Shown here: positions 34,809 to 44,236 of the stretch, one piece after another
Position numbering within the stretch: the first letter of the stretch is position 1
How the letters are laid out: each line of letters opens with the position of its first letter
Assembly: GCF_034670005.1 (NCBI RefSeq)
Contig: NZ_JAXMOH010000008.1
Span: forward strand, 62,001 to 126,000
Source: Thalassobius sp034670005
GTDB lineage: Bacteria; Pseudomonadota; Alphaproteobacteria; Rhodobacterales; Rhodobacteraceae
DNA length: 64,000 bases
Reading direction: 5' to 3'
Notes under the pieces: generated by a model
The model's database searches: none
What the model was told of the DNA's origin: nothing
Seen by the model: only the letters and a program-made list of their open reading frames with translations
Program-made: the position numbers and the translations under genes

Positions 34809-35135
34809 TCAGTACTCCTCGGCTAGCATGATGGTAAGCACCCGTGCCGTGATGGTCGGGTCGGATGGGTCCAGCGAACTCATGGTCAAATCCAGGTCAA
34901 AATAGTCAAACTTCCAGAAAATCGTATGGCCGTTGAACCGGAACGAACCGAAATCATGCTCTCCGAACGGGTCGTTGGCGGGTGTGAAATCGTGGTAGTG
35001 GCGGACTTGGTCGAGAATGCTTGGCAGGTCGGGTAACTCTTGTAACCCCTTGGTGATCATAACTCGGCAGTCTTCGAAATTTCGGCGAGCGGTGTCGTTG
35101 AGATCTTGAATACACTGCGTTCGACAATGATCCAT
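34809..35135 (-). CDS. DUF3768 family protein
   Basis: A 108-residue protein matching the pattern of DUF3768, found mostly on alphaproteobacterial plasmids and islands. It has CIQDLNDTARRNFEDCRVMI near the N-terminus, NDPFGEHDFGSF in the centre, IFWKFDYFD, and DPSDPTITARVLTIMLAEEY at the end. Function unknown in the family. The ATG at 35135 was chosen because the family begins near this point; the frame upstream is an unrelated shadow of the opposite-strand gene. Its plasmid association supports a replicon-like origin of this module. Confidence 0.85.
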   Translation of the reverse strand: MDHCRTQCIQDLNDTARRNFEDCRVMITKGLQELPDLPSILDQVRHYHDFTPANDPFGEHDFGSFRFNGHTIFWKFDYFDLDLTMSSLDPSDPTITARVLTIMLAEEY

Positions 35136-35247
35136 AACGTGATCTGATCCTCCGTACACGGCTAAATATTGTATATATATAAGTATAGGAACAAATGCAG
35201 AACAACATATTTCTGCGACGCAGCAAAGGGAAATGGAGGAGGTGCCA

Positions 35248-35595
35248 ATGCTGACTTTCAAAGAGCATGTTGAGCGACAGAAACAACTCACCGAAGGCTT
35301 GGTGCGAACTGGCTTGATCGCTAAGAAAACAGCCGATGCGAGTGCCGAGGGTAAACAGGCTAGGAGACAGTTTCGAGCGGCAACAGGCGCGCTCGAACGA
35401 CCAGTGGATGGCGGCGACGAAGACGCACGTATGGAGCGGCTTGAGAAGTCTATGGCCAATATCGCCGCTGGACTCGATCATCAAACCAATCAGATTACCC
35501 ATAGCACTTCAGCGAATGCGGTGGGGCATCTCCTTCGGGACAAGCTGTTGAAGGACATCATGAAGCGCTTGGCCAAAACTGGGGGTAGGAAATGA
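35248..35595 (+). CDS. hypothetical helical protein, partner of the RHH protein
   Basis: A 115-residue charged, probably helical protein (MLTFKEHVERQKQLTEGLVR, later RMERLEKSMANIAAGLDHQT). The ATG at 35248 follows ggaggagg. Its stop overlaps the ATG of the next gene (ATGA), so the two are translationally coupled. No family recognised. Pairing with a ribbon-helix-helix protein suggests plasmid partition, mobilisation or copy control, without direct proof. Confidence 0.65.
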   Translation: MLTFKEHVERQKQLTEGLVRTGLIAKKTADASAEGKQARRQFRAATGALERPVDGGDEDARMERLEKSMANIAAGLDHQTNQITHSTSANAVGHLLRDKLLKDIMKRLAKTGGRK

Positions 35596-35792
35596 TCAGA
35601 TACGACAAATCGTTCAAGGGTGTTTTGGTCAATTTCGACGTTTCAGTTCTCGGAAAGCTTGATCAGTACAAGGGGCCCGACAAAAGCCGCACCCGTCTGA
35701 TCCATGAGGCCGTGGAATTTTATGTGGCGCATCTGGAGGCTACCAATACGCGTAAGTCTGTGTGGGAGTGCCAGTTGACTAAGCGCCGGTAG
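35592..35792 (+). CDS. small ribbon-helix-helix-like DNA-binding protein
   Basis: A 66-residue protein. KGVLVNFDVSVLGKLDQY gives a beta strand then helix, and KSRTRLIHEAVEFYVAHLEA gives the second helix, a pattern typical of CopG/Arc-type ribbon-helix-helix repressors. It overlaps the preceding gene by 4 bases. Likely a regulator or mobilisation accessory of the replication module. Confidence 0.65.
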   Translation: MIRYDKSFKGVLVNFDVSVLGKLDQYKGPDKSRTRLIHEAVEFYVAHLEATNTRKSVWECQLTKRR

Positions 35793-36249
35793 GTCTTCCG
35801 TTTCGCGGGAGACAGGACTAAGGCCGACGAGGCCAACGCTATTGAATGAGATGGAAGGATGGGCGGAAAGCAGAAGTTTGCTGCAGGTGCATAGGACACA
35901 CTTTGAAGAAGTAGAAGCTGACATTTAGGTTACCGATTTCAATCAGTAGATCAGCGGCCCGAGAGTACGTGTGTGGGCACCATGAATCTCCTGTGGTGCC
36001 AAAAATCAAAACCTTGCGAGCTTGGGTTCAGCTTCATCCACCCCTCACCACCCAAACAAGGGCACGCTCTGGTCCAAGTCACATAACCCCAATGCTGTAG
36101 TGATCGTACCTAGTGCCTGTGGTTTGCCTCGCTGCTCATTACGTTCGGCCTTGATCTGCAAAAGGCATTTTCTTTTTTCAATCGTAACATGTAACGTAGA
36201 TCAAAAGGTCCGTTAAGGATGGTTCGCGCCTAGTTTTTGAGGAAGTTCG
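35793..36249. other. gene-poor interval before the defence block
   Basis: About 457 bases with no convincing gene. Close to the methyltransferase start there is a cgtaacatgtaacgtag stretch (36182-36198) with a small palindrome acatgt and repeated gtaac. It could be part of a promoter or operator. I could not assign it further. Confidence 0.35.
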
Positions 36250-37179
36250 TTGCAGCACTCCGGGAAAATTGAACTTGAAGCAACTTCGTTGATTGCTGGT
36301 GATTGTGGCGTGCGTCTCGATGAGATCGAAAATGGGTCCGTGCAGTTGGTTGTTACCTCGCCTCCTTACAACATAGGAAAAGAGTACGAGACTGATCACA
36401 GGATGTCGCTTGAGGAGTACCTAGATTGGTTGGACCCAATTGTAGGAAAAATCTGCGACAAGGTATCTGATACCGGTAGCGTCTGTTGGCAGGTCGGCAG
36501 CTTTGTTTCCAACGGTCAAGTCCACCCGTTGGACTACTATTTCTTCCCAATGTTCCGAGAGAGAGGCTTCCAGCTACGAAATCGAATTGTCTGGCGGTAC
36601 AATTTCGGGCTGCATGCAACCAAGCGTCTCTCGGGCAGATACGAGACGCTTCTTTGGTTTACAAAGTCCGATCGGTATCGGTTCAACCTTGACCCTATCC
36701 GCGTTCCGCAGCTTTACCCTGGCAAACGTCATGCCGCCTCGAAAGGAGCGAGAGCAGGAAAACCGTCGGGCAATCCGTTGGGTAAAAATCCGTCAGATTA
36801 CTGGGAGTTTTCCGCCGAAGATGTGTTTGTGACAGATCCGGTATGGGATATTCCCAATGTAAAATCGAACCATCCGGAAAAAACTCCTCACCCATGCCAA
36901 TTCCCGATAGAACTTGCGGAGCGGTGTGTGCTCGCCTTTTCCGAAACCGATGATGTCGTTTTGGATCCATTTATGGGAGTGGGCACGACGGTTCTAGCTG
37001 CATTAAAACACGGTCGCTTTGGCGTCGGCATTGAGAAAGACAAAAAGTATTTGGAATTGGCGAGAGAACGAGTGACTGCATTGGTTGATGGCACGCTGCC
37101 CGTACGCAGAAGTGGGCAAGCTCCGCGCAGACCTAAGCCAACTGAGAAAGTTTCCACTGTTCCCGACGATTGGAAATAG
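36250..37179 (+). CDS. DNA methyltransferase (N4-cytosine/N6-adenine, beta-type order)
   Basis: A 309-residue site-specific DNA methyltransferase. The catalytic motif IV TSPPYN (about residues 35-40) precedes the S-adenosylmethionine-binding motif I DPFMGVGTT, near residue 240. That order marks the beta class, and SPPY allows either N4-cytosine or N6-adenine methylation. The TTG at 36250 is used as start because a stop lies just upstream and gagga sits 8 bases before it. It is followed 21 bases later by the DGQHR-domain gene in the same direction, suggesting an operon for DNA modification and defence. The recognition sequence cannot be read from the protein. Confidence 0.92.
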   Translation: MQHSGKIELEATSLIAGDCGVRLDEIENGSVQLVVTSPPYNIGKEYETDHRMSLEEYLDWLDPIVGKICDKVSDTGSVCWQVGSFVSNGQVHPLDYYFFPMFRERGFQLRNRIVWRYNFGLHATKRLSGRYETLLWFTKSDRYRFNLDPIRVPQLYPGKRHAASKGARAGKPSGNPLGKNPSDYWEFSAEDVFVTDPVWDIPNVKSNHPEKTPHPCQFPIELAERCVLAFSETDDVVLDPFMGVGTTVLAALKHGRFGVGIEKDKKYLELARERVTALVDGTLPVRRSGQAPRRPKPTEKVSTVPDDWK

Positions 37180-37200
37180 AAGTTTGATAGGCTCCAAAAA

Positions 37201-38922
37201 TTGGCAAAGACAACAAAAAAGAAGTACAAGAAAAAGAAACTGACGTCTGAAGAACGAAAGGCTCTGGCTTTTAAGCGAGCCCACGTAAATCTCGTCCGTA
37301 GTGTTTTTCGAAATGCCGGCTTCAAGCGTTACCCAAAGCTGGCAGATAAGGAGTTCACGCTTGGAGACCTAATTACATCGGATTTCGACGATGTTTACCT
37401 TTACGAGAACCTTCTTATTTGTATCGAGTATACTACATCCAAGTCAGACCTAGTCAGCGACCATCTCAAGAAAAAGAAGATCGTCTACGACAAAGTGGCG
37501 GACGACAAAGAAGCGTTGGTCAGTGCTTTTTGTGATCTAGACGAAGAGTTCAAAGAGGACATATCGGCAACCTATAATGTCGACGAGTTGGTGGTCCGTT
37601 GTTTGTACTGTAGTCGACACGACTTTGCTCAGAAGCACAAAGAAATTACGGATAATGCTAACTATTTGGACTACCCAGAGCTCCGGTATTTCAAGTCACT
37701 TACCGACAGCATAAAAAGATCTGCACTGCCCGAGCTGATCGACTTCTTGGATGTGAAGCTGGAAGACTTGGGGGTTGACGGCAATGTGTCAGCGCATGCC
37801 ACAAGCAAGAGTTTTCAAGCGACGGTGCTTCCGGAGGCGAACTCCAACTTTGATAAGGGCTTCAAAGTTGTGACGTTTTATGTGGATCCGGAAACACTAC
37901 TAGAGCAAGCTTACGTGCTACGTCGTCAGGGTTGGAGGGACTCAGAAAGCGTTTACCAACGCATGATCTCGAAAGCGAAAATCGACCAAATACGTAAGCA
38001 CTTGAAGGCAAAGAAGCGTGTATTTGTAAACAATATTATTGCTACTCTCGACGATGAGACCAAGATACTTGACGCAAATGGAGACACCGTCGACCCAAAG
38101 AATATCACCAAAACAGAAACCGTAGATTTACAGCTGCCAAACAAGATCAATACTGTTGGTCTGATTGATGGTCAGCACAGAACATTTTCTTACTACGTAA
38201 GTAATCCGGATGATGTTGAAGTCGCTAAACTTCGAAAAAGACAAAATCTGCTGGTGACAGGTATCATTTATCCACCGGGCAAGTCTGCAAGGGATCGTGA
38301 GGCTTTCGAAGCCAGGCTGTTCTTAGAAATCAACTCGACCCAAACAAATGCTAAGTCTGATTTAAAGCAGGCAATCAACCGGATTGTCGACCCGTTCTCC
38401 GACGAGTCCATCGCCTCTACTGTAGTCGAACGTCTTGGGCGGGGCAGCGGCCCGCTGAGTGGTCAGATTGTCCGTCACTGGTTCGACACAGATAAGTTGA
38501 AGACGACCTCGATAGTAAGCTACGGTATGAAACCTCTAACCAAGACCAGTGGTACGGATTCTATCTTCTCTTTGTGGACCAATCCGAACAAAGCAGACTT
38601 GAAGAAGTCGAATGATACAGCACTCTTAGATGAGTACATTCAGTTTTGCTGTGACACGATTAATGATTACCTCATCGCGGTTCGAAAGACTTTGCCGTCT
38701 GGGACTTGGACCCCCAACAGAAAGAATGGCGGCCTACTAACAACAACTGTGATGAACAGCCTTTTGATCTGCTTGCGTACAATCATTGAAAACGGAAAAA
38801 CCGGCAATACGGCTCACTACGAAAGTAAGTTCGCAGGCCTTACACCCAAGAGTTTTGAGGGCTTTCATTCCAGTCAGTACGGAAAGTTGGCTGAGCGACT
38901 GTATAAAGCGCACTTTGCTTGA
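37201..38922 (+). CDS. DGQHR-domain (DndB-like) protein with nuclease-like N-terminus
   Basis: A 573-residue protein. GLIDGQHRTFSYY (DGQHR at 323-327) followed by FLEINSTQTNAKSDLKQAIN is the signature of the DndB/DGQHR family, best known from phosphorothioation and other DNA-defence loci. The N-terminal region (about 28-100) has VYLYENLLICIEYTTSKSDL with an E-x-T-x-S-K arrangement resembling a PD-(D/E)xK nuclease strand; this part is inference. The very basic start (KKKYKKKK) suggests nucleic-acid contact. The start is a TTG. It lies directly behind the methyltransferase, so a two-gene restriction/modification-like unit is plausible. A 480-base gap separates it from the ATPase gene. Confidence 0.8.
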   Translation: MAKTTKKKYKKKKLTSEERKALAFKRAHVNLVRSVFRNAGFKRYPKLADKEFTLGDLITSDFDDVYLYENLLICIEYTTSKSDLVSDHLKKKKIVYDKVADDKEALVSAFCDLDEEFKEDISATYNVDELVVRCLYCSRHDFAQKHKEITDNANYLDYPELRYFKSLTDSIKRSALPELIDFLDVKLEDLGVDGNVSAHATSKSFQATVLPEANSNFDKGFKVVTFYVDPETLLEQAYVLRRQGWRDSESVYQRMISKAKIDQIRKHLKAKKRVFVNNIIATLDDETKILDANGDTVDPKNITKTETVDLQLPNKINTVGLIDGQHRTFSYYVSNPDDVEVAKLRKRQNLLVTGIIYPPGKSARDREAFEARLFLEINSTQTNAKSDLKQAINRIVDPFSDESIASTVVERLGRGSGPLSGQIVRHWFDTDKLKTTSIVSYGMKPLTKTSGTDSIFSLWTNPNKADLKKSNDTALLDEYIQFCCDTINDYLIAVRKTLPSGTWTPNRKNGGLLTTTVMNSLLICLRTIIENGKTGNTAHYESKFAGLTPKSFEGFHSSQYGKLAERLYKAHFA

Positions 38923-39404
38923 GGAAACATGGGTTGTCGTTTGAGACAACTTCGTTTCAGCGAGTTGCACATTAGTATGGAAACTAAATTTCTGATTTAG
39001 TTTCTTGGATTCGTGCAGACAGCAGTTTTCTCGAAGTAGGTCACAAAGTGTCACGTGCCCCAGGAATTGATAATGTCTGCAAAGGTGAAGCTGCGATGCA
39101 GCACCAATTGCTGTGTCGAGTGTCCGGTTAGGGCCGTGAACGACGTTCGGCATGACGGGCGGAAGCCGGACTTTTGCTGCGCTTGCGAACTGACGGTATC
39201 GAGGGCAAGAAGCCGTCGTTCGCGACGGATGTTAAAAGCCGCTTGAAGGAACCGCGCTTCCGCTGGCTTTCGACGAAGGGCGTTTTCGCAGAGAACTGAA
39301 CATGTCCAGGTTGTGCAATTTTGACGACAGTGACACACTGTCTCAATAATACCTGTCCAACCAAGTATTTGATGCGTTGAAGCTGTCGCCAGCGAGGTGA
39401 ACAA
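38923..39404. other. gene-poor interval
   Basis: About 480 bases between the DGQHR gene and the ATPase gene. Small frames (e.g. 39055-39246 on the plus strand, Cys-rich) lack a ribosome site or family pattern. Nothing else recognised. It presumably holds the promoter of the ATPase gene. Confidence 0.35.
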
Positions 39405-41666
39405 TTGATCGAGAGTATCCATTTAGCCAATGAAGGTGCATACGATACCGCAGGCACCAAGCTCGAAGGGTTGAAAAAGCTCAATTTCATCTTCGGCTCG
39501 AACGGATCAGGCAAGACAACGATTTCGCGTGTTATCGAAGGCTCGGGAGCTTTCCCTGACTGCCAAGTAACCTGGGCAGGCGGCAGTCCACTGGAAACTC
39601 GCGTCTATAACAAGGATTTTGTAGAGAAGCATTTCGATGCGGAAAGCAGCATCAAGGGTATCTACACGTTCGGAGAGAACGTTGAGGTCGCCGACAAAAT
39701 CAAGACGCTCAAGGGCGAAGCCGATGCAATAAATACGAAGCTTAGTGGCCTCCGAAAGAACCTTAGCGGGGAGGATGGAACTAGCGGGAAGAAGAAAGAA
39801 CGAGAAATTCTCGCAGCGCAGCTCGTTGAGGATGTCTGGGGAGCAAAGAAGAAGTTCGATGAGCTGGACACAGCGTTCACAGGACTCAATAATAATAAGA
39901 AGAATTTCTGCCAGCGGTATCTCGCAGAAGCGTCAAGCAACAGCGCTACAGTAAGGGATATTTCAGAGCTTCGTGAAGACGCCGCGACTGTGTTCTCGGG
40001 GTCGCTGACCAAGGCAACCGTTTTGCCCGATCAAGATAGTTCAAAGATTTCAGCGTTGGAAAGCTCGACCATCCTCAAGAAGAAGATTCTCGGCAAAGAA
40101 GACGTAGACATCGCCGCACTGATCGAAAAACTCGGCACTAGCGACTGGGTGCAACAAGGACGGCAGTATTTCGATCAACTGTATGACCAGTGCCCGTTCT
40201 GCCAGCAGAAGACAGATGCAGCCTTTAGGCAGAGCCTAGAGGCGTATTTTGACGAGAGTTACATTGCCGATCTCGCGACTATCGACACGCTGCTTACCGA
40301 CTATACCAATGCAGTAGGAGACCTGCTAACCGCTTACAGCGCGTCCGACATTGTTGAATCGCCCTACCTTGACCGCGCGGCCTTCGAAAAGGATGTCGCA
40401 GCACTGCGCTTGACTCTCGACAGCAACGTTGACCACGTCACGGCGAAGCGGAAGGAGCCTAGCGCCCCAGCAACGCTTACTGATACAGCCCCACTGCTCG
40501 CGGCGGTTAATGCCCACATCGTAGCGGCCAACAAGAAGGTCAAGGCCAACAACGACACCATCGACAATCTTGCAGCCAGAAAGAAAGAGCTGACTTCGCA
40601 GGTTTGGAAGAGACTGCTCGAAGACACAAAGACGATCTACGATAAATTTGAAGCTGATACTGGTGGGCTCGACAAGGCGATCACCTCGCTGGAAAGCCAG
40701 ATAGAAACAGAAACAAAAAACTTTGACGCCAAGCAGGAAGAGATAGAAGAGAACGAACGGAAGATCACCAGCATCAAGCCAACGATTGACGCCATCAACA
40801 AACTTCTGAAGTCATTTGGTTTCACTAACTTCCACCTCGTTGAAAGCTCGGGGGGCGGTTTCTATGAAGTCAAACGTGCGGATGGGAGTGACGCGAAGCG
40901 AACTCTAAGCGAAGGAGAAAAGTCTTTCATAACATTTCTATATTTTTATTATCTGGTTGGCGGATCATTCAGTTCAAGCGGTGGCACGAATGACAAGATC
41001 GTAGTATTTGATGACCCCGTTTCGAGCCTCGATGCAGACATACTTTTCATCGTCTGCAATCTGATAAAGACAATCATCGCCGAAATGCGAACGGGTACAA
41101 GTCCGATCAAACAGGTGTTTGTTCTCACGCACAATATCTACTTCCACAAGGAAGTGACTTTCGACAAGAAGCGCAGCGCCGCCACGGCTAGAAGTGACGA
41201 GACGTTTTGGGTTGTGCGCAAAACATCGCAGCGATCAGAGCTCATGCCTTTTGTGGAGAACCCGATCAAGTCGAGTTATGAACTTCTTTGGCGAGAGGTC
41301 AGGCAGAAGCCGCCTTCAGACACGGCCATCCAGAACGTCATGCGTAGAATCCTCGAACACTATTTTAAATTCTACGGGGGCATCACGCCCGAAGACATTA
41401 TCGACAAGTTCGGCGGCAAGGACAAAATGATCTGTAGCACCCTGCTATCGTGGGTGAATGACGGATCGCACTTTGCCACGGATGATCTCTACATGGCTTG
41501 CGATCCAGGCCAGGTTGATCGCTACCTGAATGTGTTTCAGAGAATTTTCGAGGATTCCGACCATGGTGGTCACTTCAGGATGATGATGGGTGATGACTAT
41601 GTGGAACTGCCCACCGAAGAAGCCCATGAGACCCATGTTGCATCGGCGGAGCCTGAGGACGCCTGA
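39405..41666 (+). CDS. RloC/PrrC-like AAA ATPase (COG4694 type), candidate anticodon nuclease
   Basis: A 753-residue ABC/Rad50-type ATPase. It has Walker A GSNGSGKTT (31-39), a coiled-coil region (about 95-460) interrupted by a zinc-hook-like CPFC (263-266), ABC signature LSEGEKSF (501-508), Walker B IVVFDDP (532-538) and switch His576. The architecture is that of RloC, a tRNA anticodon nuclease with a zinc hook. The C-terminal region has R647-x3-E651 and H689 in order, resembling the Arg-Glu-His triad reported for PrrC/RloC. Start is a TTG after gaggtga. Family is firm at ATPase level; nuclease activity is inference. The next gene, encoding an HNH-like protein, follows closely and may be its partner. 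Confidence 0.8.
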   Translation: MIESIHLANEGAYDTAGTKLEGLKKLNFIFGSNGSGKTTISRVIEGSGAFPDCQVTWAGGSPLETRVYNKDFVEKHFDAESSIKGIYTFGENVEVADKIKTLKGEADAINTKLSGLRKNLSGEDGTSGKKKEREILAAQLVEDVWGAKKKFDELDTAFTGLNNNKKNFCQRYLAEASSNSATVRDISELREDAATVFSGSLTKATVLPDQDSSKISALESSTILKKKILGKEDVDIAALIEKLGTSDWVQQGRQYFDQLYDQCPFCQQKTDAAFRQSLEAYFDESYIADLATIDTLLTDYTNAVGDLLTAYSASDIVESPYLDRAAFEKDVAALRLTLDSNVDHVTAKRKEPSAPATLTDTAPLLAAVNAHIVAANKKVKANNDTIDNLAARKKELTSQVWKRLLEDTKTIYDKFEADTGGLDKAITSLESQIETETKNFDAKQEEIEENERKITSIKPTIDAINKLLKSFGFTNFHLVESSGGGFYEVKRADGSDAKRTLSEGEKSFITFLYFYYLVGGSFSSSGGTNDKIVVFDDPVSSLDADILFIVCNLIKTIIAEMRTGTSPIKQVFVLTHNIYFHKEVTFDKKRSAATARSDETFWVVRKTSQRSELMPFVENPIKSSYELLWREVRQKPPSDTAIQNVMRRILEHYFKFYGGITPEDIIDKFGGKDKMICSTLLSWVNDGSHFATDDLYMACDPGQVDRYLNVFQRIFEDSDHGGHFRMMMGDDYVELPTEEAHETHVASAEPEDA

Positions 41667-41694
41667 ACCGTGAGCGACACCGCAGCATCACAAC

Positions 41695-42510
41695 GTGATT
41701 TCGTTTTTAACTGTGGGCCGGTCAAACAAGAATCTCAAGAGGGAAGGACGCAGTTTGCCCTGCCTACATTGTGGAAAATCCAAGACAATAGAAGCCCATC
41801 TGATCCCCAAAGCATTCGTAATGGAGGTGAAAGTTGACCGCGGCGAGCAACACTTGATTGTTCACAAGGGCAACCCTCGTCCGAAGGTTAGCCATACTGG
41901 CGTCTACGATAGAGATATTCTGTGCGGGGATTGTGATAACATACTTGGGCGCTATGAATCCTATGCGTTCGACCTCTTTCGGAAAATCCGTAGGCAACAG
42001 TTCAGCGGAGGTAAGGTAATCAGCATGGACTGCGTCGACGGAGATATGCTGGTACGTTTTGCTTCGGGTATTGCTTGGAAATATGCTGTCACAAATCCCG
42101 ACAGAGGACGTATCGATATCGGCCCTTATAAAGACACCCTTCGGATGGTCGCGCTAAGTGGCGGACAAATTCCCCATACTGTTGATGTCACGATTGCACG
42201 CATCGTCGAACTGGATGGCGATGTCTATTATTATCGAACGCCCATGCCAGACCGGAAGGAAGGAGTGAACGTCGTAAGGTTCTGCCTTGGCGGATTTCTC
42301 ATCTTGCTCAAAATTGATAAACGGCCACCGGGTAATTTGCTGCCGGAGGAGTGTTGGTTACGCGGGCGCAAAAAGGGGGCTTTTGTGACACTCCCAGCCG
42401 AGTATGTCGAAGAGGCAATCTTGCACGATGAGCTCGCGAGTCGTAAACTGGTGCGTCAGTTTTTCGGAAAGATGCGCGAGCGTTCGTCCCGGCAGTCGCA
42501 GCGAGGCTGA
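41695..42510 (+). CDS. zinc-ribbon/HNH-like nuclease-type hypothetical protein
   Basis: A 271-residue protein. An N-terminal CLHCGKS...EAHLIPKAF followed about 50 residues later by LCGDCDNILGRYE gives two CxxC pairs flanking an A-H-x-I-P-K segment, the layout of HNH/zinc-finger endonucleases that accompany defence ATPases. The rest has no obvious motif. It starts 28 bases after the RloC-like gene (GTG at 41695; a GTG at 41670 is in another frame and runs into a stop), so co-transcription is likely. Nuclease function is inferred. Confidence 0.6.
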   Translation: MISFLTVGRSNKNLKREGRSLPCLHCGKSKTIEAHLIPKAFVMEVKVDRGEQHLIVHKGNPRPKVSHTGVYDRDILCGDCDNILGRYESYAFDLFRKIRRQQFSGGKVISMDCVDGDMLVRFASGIAWKYAVTNPDRGRIDIGPYKDTLRMVALSGGQIPHTVDVTIARIVELDGDVYYYRTPMPDRKEGVNVVRFCLGGFLILLKIDKRPPGNLLPEECWLRGRKKGAFVTLPAEYVEEAILHDELASRKLVRQFFGKMRERSSRQSQRG

Positions 42511-42841
42511 TCTGGCCTGAATGCTTCCATATTTTGATTTTGCAGGTGCTAGCTCGAATGGCAGGTCTGGCGAAGCTGCATCGCAGCGTTTGGCGACATG
42601 GCCAAGGTCGGCTATGGGCCGCGAGCGACAGGAGCGCCCGGTCGAACACGCCCAGGGCGCTGCACCGCCGCAGGTCGGCTCTGAGCCCATATTGCTGGTT
42701 TTCAACGATGCAGCGAATGTCTGCTCTCTTGATGTGACTGAAAATGTGAAAAATCAATTCATTGGTCGAATTGCTTCACGAATAGGTTTTGTAGCCTCAG
42801 GCGAATCTATGGGTCTCGTCACTAGAGAGCTATTAACGGAA
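42511..42841. other. gene-poor interval
   Basis: About 330 bases between the HNH-like gene and a convergent membrane-protein gene. A plus-strand frame (42521-42934) overlaps the opposite-strand gene and has no motif or clear start. I see no supported feature. Confidence 0.35.
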
Positions 42842-43336
42842 TCAGACGCAGTCCCACGATGCCGCAGCCTTGAGATCAACAATGTCGGCGCCGCTCAAAC
42901 GCCAGGTGATATAAAAGACGTGACTACAGACTAGGAAACCGTAGCTGGTGTCGGCCCCCCTGGGGCGTTCAACGTAGCCCTCGGGCAAAGCAGCCTGAAA
43001 ACGTTCGTGTGCCTGAACGAATTCAGCATATGTTGTGTAACTCCGATCACGGTCAACGTATCTAATCATTAGGCCGCCATTCTCTTGATACGTAATTGGA
43101 TTTTCGGAAGGTATACGAATGCTAAACCCCCGCTTCCGGAGGGCACTAATGAATGCCTCCTCCGATGGTTCCTGTGAGGCTAGGCGTTCTACGTTCTCCT
43201 GAAAGTTCAGTTTCCATGTGAGCGGATTTTGACGCGCCAGGAAAGGCGGGCCTATGAGAATTACGGCTACACAGTAGAGACACGCAGCGATTACGACGAC
43301 CTGCATCAGACGTTTAAGCCAAAGAGGGTATTCCAT
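42842..43336 (-). CDS. hypothetical single-pass membrane protein
   Basis: About 164 residues from the ATG at 43336 (MEYPLWLKRLMQ); a TTG at 43372 is an alternative. One N-terminal membrane segment (VVVIAACLYCVAVILIGPPF) is followed by a soluble region (EAFISALRKRGFSIRIP, YTTYAEFVQAHERFQAALPE) and a C-terminal FYITWRLSGADIVDLKAAAS. No family recognised. It lies in the island next to the defence block. Confidence 0.6.
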   Translation of the reverse strand: MEYPLWLKRLMQVVVIAACLYCVAVILIGPPFLARQNPLTWKLNFQENVERLASQEPSEEAFISALRKRGFSIRIPSENPITYQENGGLMIRYVDRDRSYTTYAEFVQAHERFQAALPEGYVERPRGADTSYGFLVCSHVFYITWRLSGADIVDLKAAASWDCV

Positions 43337-43612
43337 GGAAATAGATATGGTGCATTTACCGTTGTCTGCCAAGGCTTTGCATCAGGCGCATTCCTAAACA
43401 CTGACTCCCGCTGAAATGCCCAAAACCGATACGTTTTCATCGCGCTGCCCGAAAGCCGTCACTAAGGCTTCTTAATCGTACTATGGCTCCGTCCCGCAGA
43501 CTGTGAGTTCGAGCCGCGCACGGTTTCGCGCTCGCGGCGAATGTCGGCAATGCGGGCTGCGACCGCAGCATCTTGATGCAGTGCTCGAGGTCCGGTGTGG
43601 GCCGAGCATACA

Positions 43613-44092
43613 TCAGTAGGCTCCGCTGAAGCTGGTGTGAAGGACATCATCCTCCTTAAGCACTTGATCAACCAAATAGAGCGCTGCCCGGATTAGATCT
43701 GCGTTGCGATTGCCATCAGGATCGCCGCTCTTTCCTCCATGAAAGAGGTTGTTCCGGACCCCGTTTAGTGCGGCGATCAGCTCCTGAACGGATACAACCT
43801 CGCCACGATCCTGCCAGATCAGGTGACCTCTTCCATCGACAATTTGCTTCTTGGGCGGGGCGTGTATGAGCACCTGAACTTCGTCTGCAAGTTTGATCCT
43901 CTGCCAGAAATCGGCACCTAGTTGATCGTTAGCGAAACGAACCCAATCCACCTCCGCAACTGCCCTTCGACCTGGAACAAAGAATCCTACGTCTTTGAGG
44001 GCGAATTCTAGACGCATCATAACTTTAAACAGGCGACTGGCCTCTTCAGAGACATCATCTATTTTGGAGTAGTTCACCTCTGGGACTGTCAT
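43613..44092 (-). CDS. HEPN-like hypothetical protein (candidate RNase)
   Basis: A 159-residue, mostly helical protein starting at the ATG at 44092 (MTVPEVNYSKIDDVSEEASR); a longer frame to 44170 exists. LIAALNGVRNNLFHGGKSGD contains R113-N-N-L-F-H118, the R-N-x3-H (Rx4H) active-site signature of HEPN ribonucleases common in defence and toxin systems. The preceding helix pairs well with the fold. I do not recognise the exact family, so the function rests on this motif and the defence-rich context. Confidence 0.55.
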   Translation of the reverse strand: MTVPEVNYSKIDDVSEEASRLFKVMMRLEFALKDVGFFVPGRRAVAEVDWVRFANDQLGADFWQRIKLADEVQVLIHAPPKKQIVDGRGHLIWQDRGEVVSVQELIAALNGVRNNLFHGGKSGDPDGNRNADLIRAALYLVDQVLKEDDVLHTSFSGAY

Positions 44093-44236
44093 TCCACACA
44101 TCCTTGTAAGACATCTGTCCCCGATCGGAGTTTGAAGCGGGTTCAGGCTTTCAAACACTAAGTGGACCACGAATGACCGCTTTGCGAAAGCTGCAATGCG
44201 GCAATAGCAACTTTGGTGAACGTCTGTTTTGGGCCG

